Numbered from the stretch's first letter, positions 9,300 to 21,339 are shown. The stretch: DNA of 64,000 nucleotides from Pomphorhynchus laevis (GCA_012934845.2 WNNJ02001190.1:62001-126000), one strand, 5' to 3'. The notes: generated by a model from the sequence alone, not told the origin. Translations and numbers: made by a program.

Positions 9300-11344
9300 G
9301 TAAGCTAAATCTACATTTTATGATTAAACAAAATGTGTGGGTACCATTACAATTCCGCGAAAATAATCTAGCGACAGTCCAAAATTAACAATCGTATTTT
9401 TTGAATATTTTCGCATGATCGGGTCTTTTCTTTATTTGTCTGTGTAAATTAATAATTGATATGATTAAAATAACTTATTTTCATGAGAAGCAAATTCTCG
9501 CATTCCGTATTCTTTACTGTTACGATATTTTTACAAACCACATAGATAAAATCGAACTTTTCACTCAAAACGTTTTATTCAAAGAACTTTTCATTCAAAA
9601 AGTTATGATTATAAAAAACTAATTACATTTTGTTCGGTCATCAAACAACATGTAGGAGGATCAGAGTATTGATTTTTACAACAAAGTTCTTATGCCAACT
9701 CTATGGAGCTGAAAATTGTGGTATTATAATATATATATATTATATATAACTCCTTATAAATATAACTCCTAGTTATAATATAATATGTGCATTGCTTTTT
9801 ATTATATGTTTTAAAAATTTATTAATAAAGATTAATAAATCAATTAATTGATATTAATTATTTAATTATTAATTATTGCCAAACGACCCATTTTTAACAA
9901 TAGGTCATATTCAAGTTAAAATCTTAAATTTTAAAAGTCAAATATGCGACAGAAATAATAATACATTATTAAATATTTTATCTTTAATAGAATATATTTA
10001 AAATTTCACATTTGTGATTGTGATTAGAAAACTAAATTTATATTTTAAATTACACCGTTTTTTCGTTCATTACAATTTCATAGAAACGTCCAAAAATGAT
10101 TTATGGGTTTTAATTTTTACTAAGCTAATATTTTATTTATATATATCAATCATTATGACTTTCAGCTGAAATCTATGTAATATTTTTTAAATTCAAATAT
10201 TTTATTTGTCAAAATATAAAAGTTTACAGGACGGACTTTAAAAACTCAATAATCAATTGTTGAAAAATAAATGTTTATTTTTAAAATTGTATATATACTA
10301 TAATAAATGTATACTATATTAATTTAATATTATAAATATCTTGTATAATATTATAATTATATTATGATTATATTTAAATTTAGTTTATCATTAAATATAT
10401 AAATTCGAAAATTATATTTATATAATTAATAATTCCAATAATTCCTTATCAATAATGGATCATTATCGTTCTGAAGATGCTAACAGAGGTTAGCGAAATA
10501 TCAAATAACCTTTTCCTCATTTTCCTCAGTATTAACAATACTTTACAATACTAATTAACAATACTAATTTGTTCACACTTGAGTTCAATCTTATCAATTT
10601 TGTATTCCTTCATTTTACTGTTGCGTCCACTCTCGTTAAACTTTTTCAGTCATTCTTCGGATTTTTTTATATCTCTACATTTAAGCCTTTGATTACTTTT
10701 CGTGTCCTTAAAAAAGTTTGATATGTAATTTAAATTAATAGTAATTTAATATTTATCTAATACATCCTTTATATGTATTATTCAAATGAACTGTTTAATA
10801 TAATATATAATATAACTTATATAAAACAGAATAAGTTTTTGTATTTAAATTAAAAAAAGTAGATCAAATGTAATCAAAATATCTTATTCTTTAGAAAACA
10901 CTTTTTCCACCTGGAATATAAAAGTTGATCGTATACAGCCACATACATTGTCTTAGGATACTAAGTGATTATTATTTGTGGCCACCAATGCATGTTAACC
11001 ACTATTGATTATATGAACGAATCCGTATTCTTTTCGGTATACGCCAAATAATTACGTCTTTTGAGATACTTCAAATAATTACTTTATTCGGCGTCAACGG
11101 CAATAATATTTTGAAGGTTTGCCAAAAATATTCGATTTAAAAGCTGATGGTCATTTCTTGGATGGTTAATTTCGCTTATCCACAAATTAAAACTATTTTA
11201 TTAAATTAAAATACAAAATATTTTACTATATTTTAGTATACTATAGTAAATTTCCAATGAGAATATTACAATTGAAATTGGAAATAGTAAAACAGTGTTT
11301 GAAGCGTGGGATTGTTTGAAATTGAAATTTGATTTTTTTAACAG
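9300..11344. other. Tudor intron 2, AT-rich
   Basis: No gene is seen. It contains A/T microsatellite at about 9720-9790 and a hammerhead-like repeat copy at 10471-10502, listed separately. Confidence 0.55.
10471..10502 (+). other. Hammerhead-like motif, family A
   Basis: CTGAAGA, one T, a perfect 6-bp stem GCTAAC/GTTAGC with an AGAG loop, then GAAATATC. This is the CUGANGA / stem II / GAA box order of a hammerhead ribozyme, followed by palindromic ATAT and C at the expected cleavage position. The extra base between CTGAAGA and the stem departs from consensus. The same motif recurs at 56256-56287 (minus), 56318-56349 and 56609-56640, so it belongs to an interspersed repeat. Confidence 0.35.
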
Positions 11345-11554
11345 GTAATTGGGATTGCGATTCGCTTACAAACGAATTTGAAAAATTTGCTGAATTCGCT
11401 TTAAATAAGGCGTTTAACTGCCAGTTCGATTTCGATTCACGACAACAAGTTATATTGACATCAGCGACAAACTGCGATTCGTGTGATCTTCTTGACTTCG
11501 CACATACACTAATAGGCAAGCGACAGCAAACTAAATTAACCGAGCAGATAAATG
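11345..11554 (+). CDS. Tudor-domain protein, exon 3 (SNase-like half of eTud)
   Basis: The 210-bp exon has acceptor TTTTTTTAACAG at 11344 and donor AATG|GTTTGT after 11554, phase 1 to phase 1. It encodes GNWDCDSLTNEFEKFAEFA, then LNKAFNCQFDFDSRQQVILT and DLLDFAHTLIGKRQQTKLTEQIN. Joined to exon 2 it reads ECSLAG-NWDCDS..., the usual run from a Tudor barrel into the SNase-like strands and helix of an extended Tudor domain. The donor GTTTGT is weak but the frame closes soon after (11578), so splicing is expected here. A decayed copy of this exon lies at 8588. Confidence 0.78.
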
Positions 11555-12021
11555 GTTTGTATTTTTTAAATTCTGATTAGTTCTGTAAAGTAAATAATTA
11601 ATTTCACGGAATCGATAATAGCTTACCACAAGCTTGCTTTTCAAATTGCCACCACGTTTATATCTTTATAAATTCATGTTGAAATTACATGTGGGGTCGA
11701 TTGGAAATGCTCATTGCACTTTGATGTTGCGAAGTATTTATTGATTGAAGGAATCTTTTGCAGAATCTTTTCTTTTTCAATGTTATTCAGCTCAAAAGTA
11801 TTTGACAACAAAAGGTCTACCTATAGATTTTTACTGTAATATTGACTCCAACGAAAGGGATTAACAAAATCATATGTTAACTAAGCATTTATTTGATGTC
11901 TTTGTCGATTTATGTTTATTCATTCTAATATAAATATAGGCATCAATCGTTATTAAATAATAAGTTGCTATGATGGATATGTGGGAGCTGATGATTATAT
12001 TATATTTATAATAAAATATAT

Positions 12022-12296
12022 TCCTCCTTTAATGTTATTCAGCTCATAAATATTTGATAACAAAAAGGCTACTTTTGGATTTTTTTACTGTAATAGATAT
12101 GCTTGATTCTTATATAAAACTAAATATAATACCAAAGTCGATCGAATGCTTTAAATAAATTGTTCGTTCTCTAACGTTATCTTAATATTCAACAATAAAT
12201 CTATGCTAAAATGTATTTTTACCAACCATTTATCCGGTTCAAATTTCAGCCACTATTTAATCAGTCATTATCAACTATTTAAGCCACTATCAATAA
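12022..12296. repeat. 275-bp direct duplication, copy 1
   Basis: Positions 12022-12296 and 13872-14147 are almost identical (TCCTCCTTTAATGTTATTC ... CCACTATCAATAA), with one single-base length difference seen. A diverged third copy of the first 90 bp lies at about 11755-11845. It encodes nothing convincing; the short ORF at 14054-14269 is incidental. It is either a segmental duplication inside the intron or an unclassified interspersed repeat. Confidence 0.75.
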
Positions 12297-12726
12297 CATA
12301 ACTAATAATAATTTAATTATTGAAATTCTATTTTATTAAGATATAAATTAAAAGTAAAGATAAATAATTATAAATAATAAATAATTATTTTAGATTTTAT
12401 ACGATTTATATATAACGATATATTGTTTATTATTCATAAAATATTTTCACTTAATACTTTAAATTTATTTTAATAATATATTGTTGATTTATATCTGGTA
12501 AATTTAATTTACATAAAATTTATACTACTATAAAACGACAATATAATATGACAATAATATGAAATTTGTTCAGCAGAAAAATAAAATGAAAAGATTCATT
12601 AAACTTGCTTGAAAATTAGCAGAAAAATAATAAGTTTACAAACCTTATTTCCTTTCAATAATACATAGTTTCAGTATTTCTGAAAGAGTTTATAAGAAAA
12701 GAAAGTCCGCCATCAATAATAACTTG

Positions 12727-13110
12727 TCAGTAGAACAAATCAGATCAGATGACTGAGTCTACGTATTTTATATATAAATAAAGATTGATAATAAATAATT
12801 ATTTAATATTTTATATAATTTATATTTAATAAAATAAAAATAAAAATTTTTATGAATTGACTAAGAATAACAGACGATGTATAAGAATAAGGATTAGCGG
12901 TCATCAGGAACAACAGCTATGCTATCAGGGCTCGACCTCTATTCCTTGACACAAAATAGAAGCGGAGCCGAACACGCGCTAATGACGTATTTCCTTAATA
13001 AAATTTGTTATATAGTGTACCTTTTGTATAAAAACATATTGTTTATTACCACCCATAACCATTTTTCGCTTAGTAGATTAAATAAATTTGTAATAATATT
13101 TTGTTGATTT
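12727..13110 (-). repeat. PLE 3'-end copy in the Tudor intron
   Basis: It starts with AATCAGATCAGATGACTGAG and TCTACGTATTT and continues through TTTATGAATTGACTAAGAATA, GGTCATCAGGAACAACAGC and TATGCTATCAGG. This is the same block order as the 3' untranslated region of the PLE copies at 39.92-40.3, 43.09-43.46 and 51.78-52.14 kb, but diverged. Orientation is minus. No RT-coding part remains. Confidence 0.6.
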
Positions 13111-13202
13111 ATAAGAAAAAGATTTATTATGCTACATAATACAATTTCCGCTCTTATAGTATTTCCTAGTGACGATATATTTGGTAACAAGAAATAATTT
13201 TA

Positions 13203-13335
13203 CAATCAGATCAGATAACTGAGTTTACATATTTTATACGATATAAATAAAAATAAAGATAAATAATTATAAACAATAAATGATTATGTAAGATTTTATA
13301 CAATTTATATTGTTTAAATTGAAATTTAAAATAAA
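13203..13335 (-). repeat. Short PLE terminus copy
   Basis: AATCAGATCAGATAACTGAG, then TTTACATATTTTATACGAT, repeats the terminal 100-130 bp of the same PLE 3' end. Confidence 0.5.
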
Positions 13336-13740
13336 AGTTTATTAAAATAAAAGTTTAAAATACATAATTTCAGTATTTATGACAGAGGTAAAAATCTCCA
13401 AATGAATAAAATGATGATGATATGATTTGAATAAAACCAAAATATTAATAAAAATCAACGATTGACATGACGTTTACTAATGTTTGACCTACACTACTCT
13501 TATCTATAAATTAAATAAATATAAACTGAAGTGAAATAAATAATATAATTTAAAAATTTATGAAATTAAACATTAATTAAACATTAATTAATAAAGTCAA
13601 TTAATTAAATGAATAAAGTAATTATTAATTTTAAAAATAATTAAAAGCATTTAATATAAACGTCAAGTTTCGCACTAGAATTTAAAATTTGAAACATTTA
13701 TAAATAATTGTTTAATTAAAAAATTGTAAATTCCTTAAAA

Positions 13741-13860
13741 ATCAGATCAGATGACTGAGTCTACCTATATTATACTATTAATAAATTAAACATTTTATAT
13801 GTTATACGATTTTTAAATAAAGATAAATAATAAATAATTATACGAGATTTTATAAGGATG
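13741..13860 (-). repeat. Short PLE terminus copy
   Basis: AATCAGATCAGATGACTGAG, then TCTACCTATATTA, is a further copy of the same PLE terminus. It directly precedes the second 275-bp duplicate. Confidence 0.5.
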
Positions 13861-13871
13861 TTGTAGAATCT

Positions 13872-14147
13872 TTTCCTCCTTTAATGTTATTCAGCTCATA
13901 AATATTTGATAACAAAAAGGCTACTTTTGGATTTTTTACTGTAATAGATATGCTTGATTCTTATATAAAACTAAATATAATACCAAAGTCGATCGAATGC
14001 TTTAAATAAATTGTTCGTTCTCTAACGTTATCTTAATATTCAACAATAAATCTATGCTAAAATGTATTTTTACCAACCATTTATCCGGTTCAAATTTCAG
14101 CCACTATTTAATCAGTCATTATCAACTATTTAAGCCACTATCAATAA
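13872..14147. repeat. 275-bp direct duplication, copy 2
   Basis: Near-identical partner of 12022-12296. The high identity in an otherwise drifting intron suggests a recent event. Confidence 0.75.
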
Positions 14148-14578
14148 ATAATATTTTAAGTATTATAAGTTTTGCTAATCATTACTTGAATATTTGCATT
14201 TCCTTATACTTTAAGCGATCACTTAAGTTGCACTTTTGTTCGCTTTTATTCATCTTTAAGAACTTTTAATCGATCAATTGTGATATTTAGCTGCGATCAC
14301 TTGTGATAGTTTGTTATTTTAAGCAATACTTGCGATACTTCCATCATTATTTTAATTTTTGAAATAAATAATAAAATATTATATAAATAATTTTACTCGT
14401 ATTATTTCTTTAATATTACTTCAAGTTTTACGACATATTATCAAAGCGGTACTTCAAAGATTTTTTATTTTTTTCTGCGAGCCAGTTTTTCGTTAAAGTA
14501 CCGTCTTTCGATTTTAAATTATTGATTTGCTTGTTATCAAAGATGTTTAAAAGAAAAATACTTTTTGTGTGTTATAAG

Positions 14579-14889
14579 AAAAAAACGGTGAGTTGCCCAC
14601 TAGCAATGGTTCTAGCTCTAACTTCAAGTTGTCAAAATACGGAGAGGATAGTACCGAATGTTCACATTTCAATAAAAAAGATTCCCGTGGATTACAGTCA
14701 GCTCAGGCTTCTAAATCTGAGGCTAAAGAGACATTGTACAAATCAATGCAGCACTTGCTAGTCTTGCTTGGACAAGGAATTCAAACAAACCGTAACTTTA
14801 TGAAGTTAATTCAAGGGCAGTTGCAAGCAGAGGAAAATCTGTTGAAGGATATTCAAGAACTGATGCTAAGCATGAAAGATAAACAGTGA
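14579..14889 (+). CDS. Probable last exon of the Tudor-domain gene
   Basis: Acceptor TGTGTGTTATAAG ends at 14578 and enters in phase 1, as the exon 3 donor requires. The frame is then open to TGA 14887-14889. It encodes a polar Ser/Lys-rich segment (SNGSSSNFKLSKYGEDSTEC, then HFNKKDSRG) and a C-terminal helix with heptad-like hydrophobics (LYKSMQHLLVLLGQGIQTN, FMKLIQGQLQAEENLLKDIQ, ELMLSMKDKQ), probably a coiled coil. AATAAA at 14916-14921 lies 27 bases after the stop. Linkage to the Tudor exons rests on phase, strand, position and the polyA signal, since no Tudor motif is present. It could be a separate small gene. Confidence 0.5.
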
Positions 14890-14915
14890 CTTTTAATCCC
14901 ACACATGTAAATTAT

Positions 14916-14921
14916 AATAAA
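14916..14921 (+). terminator. Polyadenylation signal AATAAA
   Basis: Canonical hexamer just after the stop of the preceding exon and before an AT-rich spacer. Confidence 0.45.
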
Positions 14922-15124
14922 TCACTTCTTTTAATTTTATGGTTTGGCAGGTTTACATATTTGGGTTAGGCAGTATAAAATAAATATAATATTAATTATA
15001 TTCGTACAAAATTGAATAATTATTAATCATCGTTGAGCGTATACTTTAATTTTTCCAACTTATACTTCAATGTTATCATGTCAAAATAATTTATAAATTG
15101 ATTTTTTTATAAATTTAATAATTT

Positions 15125-15758
15125 TTAAACAATCGTTGATATAGCAAGAGCTAATGTATCATTTAGACGTAGGGTCCGAGATGGTAGGTATTGTACTAAG
15201 AAAACAATGTGCTTTTCTATACGATCTTTCAATCGCCCATTTTGGGTAGTTACAGTTATGTTACATCTTCCGAATTGTGTTGCTCTCAGCGCACTTAATA
15301 AAGGTATTGCTGCAGAATAATCGACCTCTTCGAAAAAGTAATGTAGTGACAGATATCTTATGCTGGGATGAGCTATGTGATTACCAAGGATGTAATGCCC
15401 ACGGTATAAGTTTTCTATATACCGTCGTGTGTATTGAGCGTCCATGTCTATAAACTTGAGCATCCAAAAAGCTAATGCCACTACTGATTTTTGTACGTCA
15501 CTGTCCATTTTATTGGTGCATCTTTCCGATTGAGTATCATTCTTACATCAAACATTTCTGGGTCTTTGTCAAATACAGCACACACTTTGTCGGCATATCG
15601 CCACCAGTGTCGTAGTTGGGCATTACGTCGTCGGGCTCTGTGTACCTATTACCGAAAATCTCTAAACCTAAACTCAATATGAGACCGCTGATAGTTTCGT
15701 ACTCGTGTTTCAACCATACTTTAGCCAAATTGATAAACAATCGAATTAAAGAAGTCAA
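15125..15758 (-). pseudogene. Unrecognised broken ORF, possibly an old foreign gene
   Basis: Two minus-strand open stretches (15543-15758 and 15125-15508) look like parts of one coding sequence. They have ordinary protein composition, far more complex than the surrounding intergenic DNA. Recognisable-looking but unassigned pieces include NRYTEPDDVMPN and QYTRRYIENLYRGHYILGN. I do not recognise the family. A viral nucleoprotein-like origin is one guess and is unproven. It is broken. Its 3' end is repeated in inverse orientation at 16007-16077. Confidence 0.35.
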
Positions 15759-16077
15759 ATAAAAGAGCCATTTCTATATAAAAATTGATATGAATTCGCA
15801 AAATCAATTTGGAGACTACAAACGCAAAACCGTTGGTTTGTGACAGCCGATTTCGATTCTATATTCACAAATGTACAGCTAAAAGAGGGTGTACAGAGGT
15901 TGACGATTAAAGTTATCCTCAACCAAAAGTGCACCACATCAAAACTGAGTACATCTGAATGGCGTAGCCTAATTGATTGGTGTACGGCAAGTCAGCATTA
16001 GCATTGGTCTCGTAGTACAATACCTACCACCTCGAACAAAACGCTTAAACGGTACATTAGCTCTTGCTATATCATCG
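15132..16077. repeat. Inverted repeat pair linking the unknown ORF and a PLE fragment
   Basis: The 3' end of the minus-strand ORF (15132-15200) reappears in reverse complement at 16007-16077 (CCTACCA.CTCG, then TACATTAGCTCTTGCTATAT). About 800 bp separate the arms. Identity is roughly 80-85 percent by eye. It suggests a second, opposite-facing fragment of the same unknown sequence fused to PLE debris. Confidence 0.55.
15800..16000 (+). mobile_element. Penelope-like RT fragment
   Basis: The plus frame gives FVTADFDSIFTNVQLKEGVQ, then LSTSEWRSLIDWCTASQ. This corresponds to the PLE reverse transcriptase block around the first catalytic Asp (DxxSLFTNVP). It probably belongs with the GIY-YIG piece 150 bp downstream, but the catalytic YxDD part is missing between them. 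Broken. Confidence 0.5.
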
Positions 16078-16199
16078 ACTTTCTCACGAATAAACTAAAG
16101 CGAGCACGATATAAATTTGACAGACAACTTAATGCTTATTAGAAGATAAAAATTATCTTATAATGAGAGTGGTGCCTCTCTTATAATAAGATATGTACC

Positions 16200-16600
16200 A
16201 CTCTTGACGGAATTTTCAAACGCAAACCTCACAAAAAAGATAGTAGCGTCGTGTATGCTATACCTTGTGCTGATTGTAATAGAACATATGTTGGTCAGAC
16301 CAAACAAGGTCTTGCTAAGAGAATCTACCAACATAAATATGGTTTAAAACGACATGGCACGTCCCTTGCCCTATTTAATCACGTCATTTCCACCGATCAT
16401 AGAATTGCGTTTGAGAATGTGGCAACAATACTAAGATAACATAGGATAAATCGCAGATTAGTACTTGAGTCGATATACATAAATAACACCGAGACTATGG
16501 AGGGAAATAAATCGAATTGGAACATCAAATTTACCTCTCAAAATGTCAGCACATGTACGACAAAGATACTTATAGAGGTGTTGAGATCTACTCTACCTAC
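16200..16600 (+). mobile_element. Penelope-like element, C-terminal GIY-YIG endonuclease fragment
   Basis: The frame around 16251-16439 encodes VYAIPCADCNRTYVGQTKQG, then LAKRIYQHKYGLKRH. It shows the VYxIPC.DC lead, the YVGQT form of the GIY-YIG box, and the catalytic Arg of LAKRI. The later H...IAFENVATIL and the stretch LVLESIYI after a stop fit the rest of the domain. In PLEs this endonuclease nicks the target to prime reverse transcription. The fragment is broken and lacks an upstream contiguous RT. Confidence 0.72.
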
Positions 16601-17261
16601 GGGATGAACGATCCCGGGTACCCGAGTTTTTTACATGTACTTATATTGTAAGAGAGCTGCTCGGGCAGCTGAAATATTGGTTGAAAAAACAATTTGTGTA
16701 TTATTTCTCGGGGATGACTCGCCATATAAAGATTTATTAAAATACGACGTGACTGATGTTTAATAATACAAAGCTCAGGAATCCAATTGTTCATTTTCTT
16801 GCAAGTTGACTAATTCATTTTATTGTTTATTATTTTATTAATTAAAATACGTGCCTGATGTTCAAGAATACAAAGCTCATGAATACAATTGTTCATTTTC
16901 TTTCAATTGGTCGAATTCAGCATTAACGCTACCTGCTACATGTAACAATGAAATAACCGCGATTGTGTACAGTTTAATATAAAATGAAACAATTTTTTAA
17001 ACGTTTTCACTTTTTTGATTGATTAAGTTCTTAAGTATATCTTTTATACTTAATAGATTCTTAATTCTCACATGGTCACTACAGTGGTCATTTCGATTAA
17101 ATATATGTCGTTGCTAACACATTTTGCTACAAAGGAAAGCAATTCTATTAACATCAGTTTTTGGTTCAAGCAAATACAGAAGAATCTTAATATTATTTTT
17201 ACTTAGCAAATACGTGCTGGCGCACGCTTACATGACCACGAAGACAAAAACAAGCAAAAAC

Positions 17262-17456
17262 CTAAGTCGTGTCGAGAAGGTGAGAACTGAGGTGATATTT
17301 TAATGTGATAAAGGAGAGAGCGCGGCGGACGTCGATAGGGAGTTGATTCCATGCGAGTGGTGCGGCGACGAGGAAGGGTCGAAGACCGTAGTTATTGGAG
17401 CAAGTACAAGCAAAAACAGAAGTAATTAAAGAACTCAGAAAACGTGATAGCCTCAA
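17262..17456 (-). mobile_element. 3' end of a CR1/L2/jockey-type LINE ORF2
   Basis: The minus frame encodes NNYGLRPFLVAAPLAWNQLP, then IDVRRALSFITLKYHLSSHL. This is the stereotyped end of many LINE ORF2 proteins (F.v.ap.lWN.LP..lR....l..FK..L..hL). Only the last 60 or so residues are present. Confidence 0.6.
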
Positions 17457-17459
17457 GGT

Positions 17460-18555
17460 TGAAAACGCATGAGGAGTTATGTGTTTGTGCTGAAAATTGT
17501 GGGAGAAAACGCAAAGCTTTTCAAAAGTGCATAATGAGTATGGTTAAAGATGAGTTCTCTAAAGAATTTGTCTTTGATCGATACTTTTTGAAAGGTGATT
17601 ATTCCTAGTACATTTAAAAAATTAAAGAAATCGTAAAGTCAAATTTCGTGAAATTAAAAGAATTAAATGCAATGTACTCCTCTGCGATTTACGATGAGTT
17701 TACTAATTAACAGTGTCAATAATAAGAAAATGCAAGACTTTTAATCAAGCTTACAACTCTTTCATTTAGGGTCAGCTCTCTCCATACGGATCTTTCCTTA
17801 CGGGGCTATAGGTGTCAACGTTGATTCACTTTTCGAACGTGTTCGGAAGGTTGTCTTTTTGCTTGCTAAGCGAAGATAATCACATATCACATCACTGCAA
17901 AAAAGGTTTGATAAGTTAAACTGCGAAGACTGTAAAAATTTCCATAAGTATTATTTGCACTCATGCACTCACTTTAAAGACTATTTAATAAAGTGGTTAC
18001 ATTGTGGTATTGAGATATCATGAAAATGAACACACTCGTACGTATTGGCAATAAAAACAGTATGTTGATGAACAGAAATTAGGGTGTTGATAGACAAACT
18101 AAATGAACTGGAAACCAATATGTTAGCGTAAGAAAACAACAATTTAAAAAATTTCACTGAATTTTAAGTAAAACGAAATAAAAGTGTTATACACAGAAAT
18201 AAATAAAACCTAAATTATAAAAATATAGTTAAAACCCCAAAAGCAAGTCGCTTCATTAGTTTAAATATTGCAGAATCTAAACAAAACTAAAGCATATAGC
18301 TTATCCTTATGGTTTTATCTGACAAAGAAGGATATAAATAAACATGATCGAGAGGAACTGGATTTCAAGTGAAGGTGTTTTGGGAGAATCACATACTCGT
18401 GCGAGTTATATTGTAAAAGCGGCGCATTGTATATAACTTGTTGGAGCACATCTTGATCAGTTGGAATATAGAGGCCGCTAGAAATCTAGTACTATATTCC
18501 AAGTTTTCTGCAGTATACTACTTTTCTCAGTGACAAACAAGCTTATTAACGCTAC
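17460..18555. other. No gene seen
   Basis: Moderately AT-rich, with no coding signature or recognisable repeat. Confidence 0.4.
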
Positions 18556-18659
18556 TTGATTTGGGAAGGTTCCGATGAGGTAAGCTCTTATCAACCTCTG
18601 AAATTCTTTGTTTCCCGAAGTGCGTTTAATATAGCAAACTGCTACATAAATCTTCTTGC

Positions 18660-18687
18660 ATTCCTTCGTGCGACAGCACGAAGGAAT
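18660..18687. repeat. 12-bp perfect hairpin
   Basis: ATTCCTTCGTGC, GACA loop, GCACGAAGGAAT. Isolated in non-coding sequence; no function is inferred. Confidence 0.6.
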
Positions 18688-19064
18688 TCAAGAAGACCGT
18701 CAAGAAGCTTTTGGCTAGGGTTTTCAATTCAGGTAGACACTGTATCATGGATGATCTGAATGACTGGAGAAACTCGATCGAAATCTCGATTGACTAGATC
18801 GAGGAGATTATAATTCCAATGGAAGGAACTTACCTCCGGTGTCGTAAATGTTACCAATCAGTTTCAGACATCAAAATACAATGAAAAATATATTAAATTA
18901 AAAAACAGAATTTTATGAATTTATTTGCTTGGAAGAAATAAATGTCCAGAAATAACATTTCAACCAACAAACGAAACTTTAAATTTAATATTGACTGAGA
19001 ACATTTATGTGAACATATAAAATATTAAATTAATCGAGTTTGAATAATGACATTTATAGTTATA

Positions 19065-19172
19065 ATGATTTCAATCCGAATTTTGGTTTTATAGTTTTTA
19101 AAACCGTCATAATGATTTCAGTCCGAATTATAGTTTTTAAAACTGTCATTATGATTTCAGTCCGAATTATAG
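19065..19172. repeat. Tandem repeat of about 46 bp, 2.5-3 copies
   Basis: Units of ATGATTTCAGTCCGAATTAT, AGTTTTTAAAAC and GTCAT recur with small differences; the first copy is the most diverged. Minisatellite. Confidence 0.65.
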
Positions 19173-20459
19173 TTTTAAAAAAATAATTTTTTATACAACT
19201 TTAATAAATTTATTGATGTCAGAAAATAAATATCTACTGACAAAAAGAACACATTTTCAAAAATATAATCTAAAGTCGCTGCACAGGAACAAACTACTAT
19301 TTAATCCGTCCGCTGATTTTTACGAAAATAACTTATATAGCTTGTTGACATTTAAATATTTCAAACTTGTAATATTTCCACCAAGATAGCGACGATCGCT
19401 AAATCTTTATTTATACACGCTCAGCTAACTATTCAATATTTTCACATACTCTTCGATACTGTACAGTCAAGCTAGAATCCATTATTTCATTGGGCATCAA
19501 AATATTTTGGAACGATATTTCCATTTTTAATTTCTAAAAGCTTGATGTGTGCTAGTAGCGCTTCGCCAGAAACGTTTTTTGTCTTCAAGCTGAAATTCAC
19601 TCGAGTTCAGTGGTTCAATAAAATGTCGATGATGTAATTATGTAATTAATATCTCCTTCCATAATGAAAGATCGCGAACAACCATAGCGAAATGGCAATG
19701 TTTCTAAACAGAGTGAAGTCATTTATCGGTAAAAATTATCGAATGTAATAAATTAAAATCGTTTGAAATTCATTGTTTACTCATTGAAAGATGATCTTAC
19801 ATTTAAAAATCTATAAATGCGGCGTGGTCAATCACAAAAACGTAATATAATGGCATCTCGTCGTGGGCTACCTTCACAAACTTGATTAACAAAGTAGTTC
19901 GAGATATTTTTGAAATTTCTTCCAACGGATCAGCGAGTGTCAATGGTTAAAGATACGAGACTAATCACCATGTCAAATAAGATAGTGATGTTCTACAATA
20001 AAATTGGCAAGATATCTGACTCGCCACTATGAACCTCACACTTGACTCAATTATGGAAATGTTGCAAAAATTGATGTTTCACTTTACATTCTGCTTCGAT
20101 TGTGGGGAATTTTGGAGACTAGAGGTTTCTATCTTGAAGATGACAAAGGTAATCGATAGCTCGCTTTTACGAGCTATCCAATGGACTTCCACAACGAATC
20201 TCCTTTATCAGCAATCGAAGAGATTGCTGATAATTTAAAAAATTCTTATTGAAATTCAACAGATTCTTTGTCTAACACAATATTCGAAGACAAATTAAGA
20301 TTTGTGATTACTGGATGACATTGAATGTTTAGTCAGCTAAACTATTTTAAAATAGAAGCTTACAAATTATTTAATTATTTAGACTTTATATTTTAAAAAG
20401 CCGAATTAAAAAACTATTTGAAATAGAAGATTTTTGTATAACAAAAATTTGTAAAGAGG
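19173..20459. other. No gene seen
   Basis: AT-rich; the only ORF, at 20029-20238, has no recognisable feature. Confidence 0.4.
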
Positions 20460-20720
20460 AAGAGGAGCGAATGCCAACGGAAAGGTGGTTTCTAAGCTAG
20501 TGACCCTGAAACATGGTATGCGCCGAGCCCATAATCAGTGCAATATCTAAGAATGACTAAGAGACCTGTGCGGCTGGATCGTAGAGTTGGAGAAGATATA
20601 TGGACTGAGCCGTAGGAAGGAGTTTAAGATAGGATTGTGAATCGGATGCACGGAAACGTAAAGCAAGAACTAGTAAACGCATGGGTATACATTGAGAGGA
20701 GCTAGGTTAATTAATAAACA
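20460..20720. other. Less AT-rich island, possibly transposon debris
   Basis: Base composition rises to about half GC between sharply AT-rich flanks, without a long ORF. Probably the remains of a coding transposon, unidentified. Confidence 0.25.
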
Positions 20721-21310
20721 ACAGATGGCAAAAAGTATTATCAAAGGATCGCATATGAATGCGTCATCAACATACCTAAGCCAGGTATGTATTCCATAGC
20801 TATTGAATATTTGCTGATTTCCATTTTATCATATACAACTTTGCAAGTACTGAAGCAAGATGATTACCATTGATAAACCGTCAACTGAATCCCACATTTG
20901 ATTTTCAGAAAGAAAATTTATATTTGTGGTACATAATCTAAGCAAAATCTCATAATCCTCAAAGGCAAATTGTTTCACAAATTCTGTATCTTAAAGTATT
21001 TTAATTTGGATAGTGTTTTATTAATTTAATTTATTACAATTAATTTGCTTTTGAGTGTTTCTTTTCCGTTGTTATTTTTTGTATTTGTATTTTTTTGTTT
21101 CTTGTTCATTTTGTGGTTAATTGTGAATTTCAGTTTAATGTTTGTATTATAAAGGGGCACAACTAATCGCTTTAACTTCTGTAATATGGTAATCTTCATA
21201 TAACTAGCAATGTATTAAGACTGTTTGATATAATTTTATACATTAGTCTGTCCACATATTAAATATAATTTAAAATTAAGTGAACAATCAATTTATAATA
21301 TAATTGTATC

Positions 21311-21339
21311 CTGATGATAGCAGTTAGCTATCGAAAATC
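21311..21339 (+). other. Hammerhead-like motif, family B
   Basis: CTGATGA, a stem TAGC/GCTA (GATAGC/GCTATC if extended) with an AGTTA loop, then GAAAATC. The box order is that of a hammerhead core. The surrounding 20.7-22.7 kb is repeat-like and AT-rich, with no PLE-coding sequence recognised. Low certainty. Confidence 0.25.

Larger units (their letters stand above)
11555..14578. other. Tudor intron 3, filled with repeats
   Basis: It holds the 275-bp direct duplication, three PLE-terminus copies and AT-rich filler. No other gene is seen. Confidence 0.5.
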
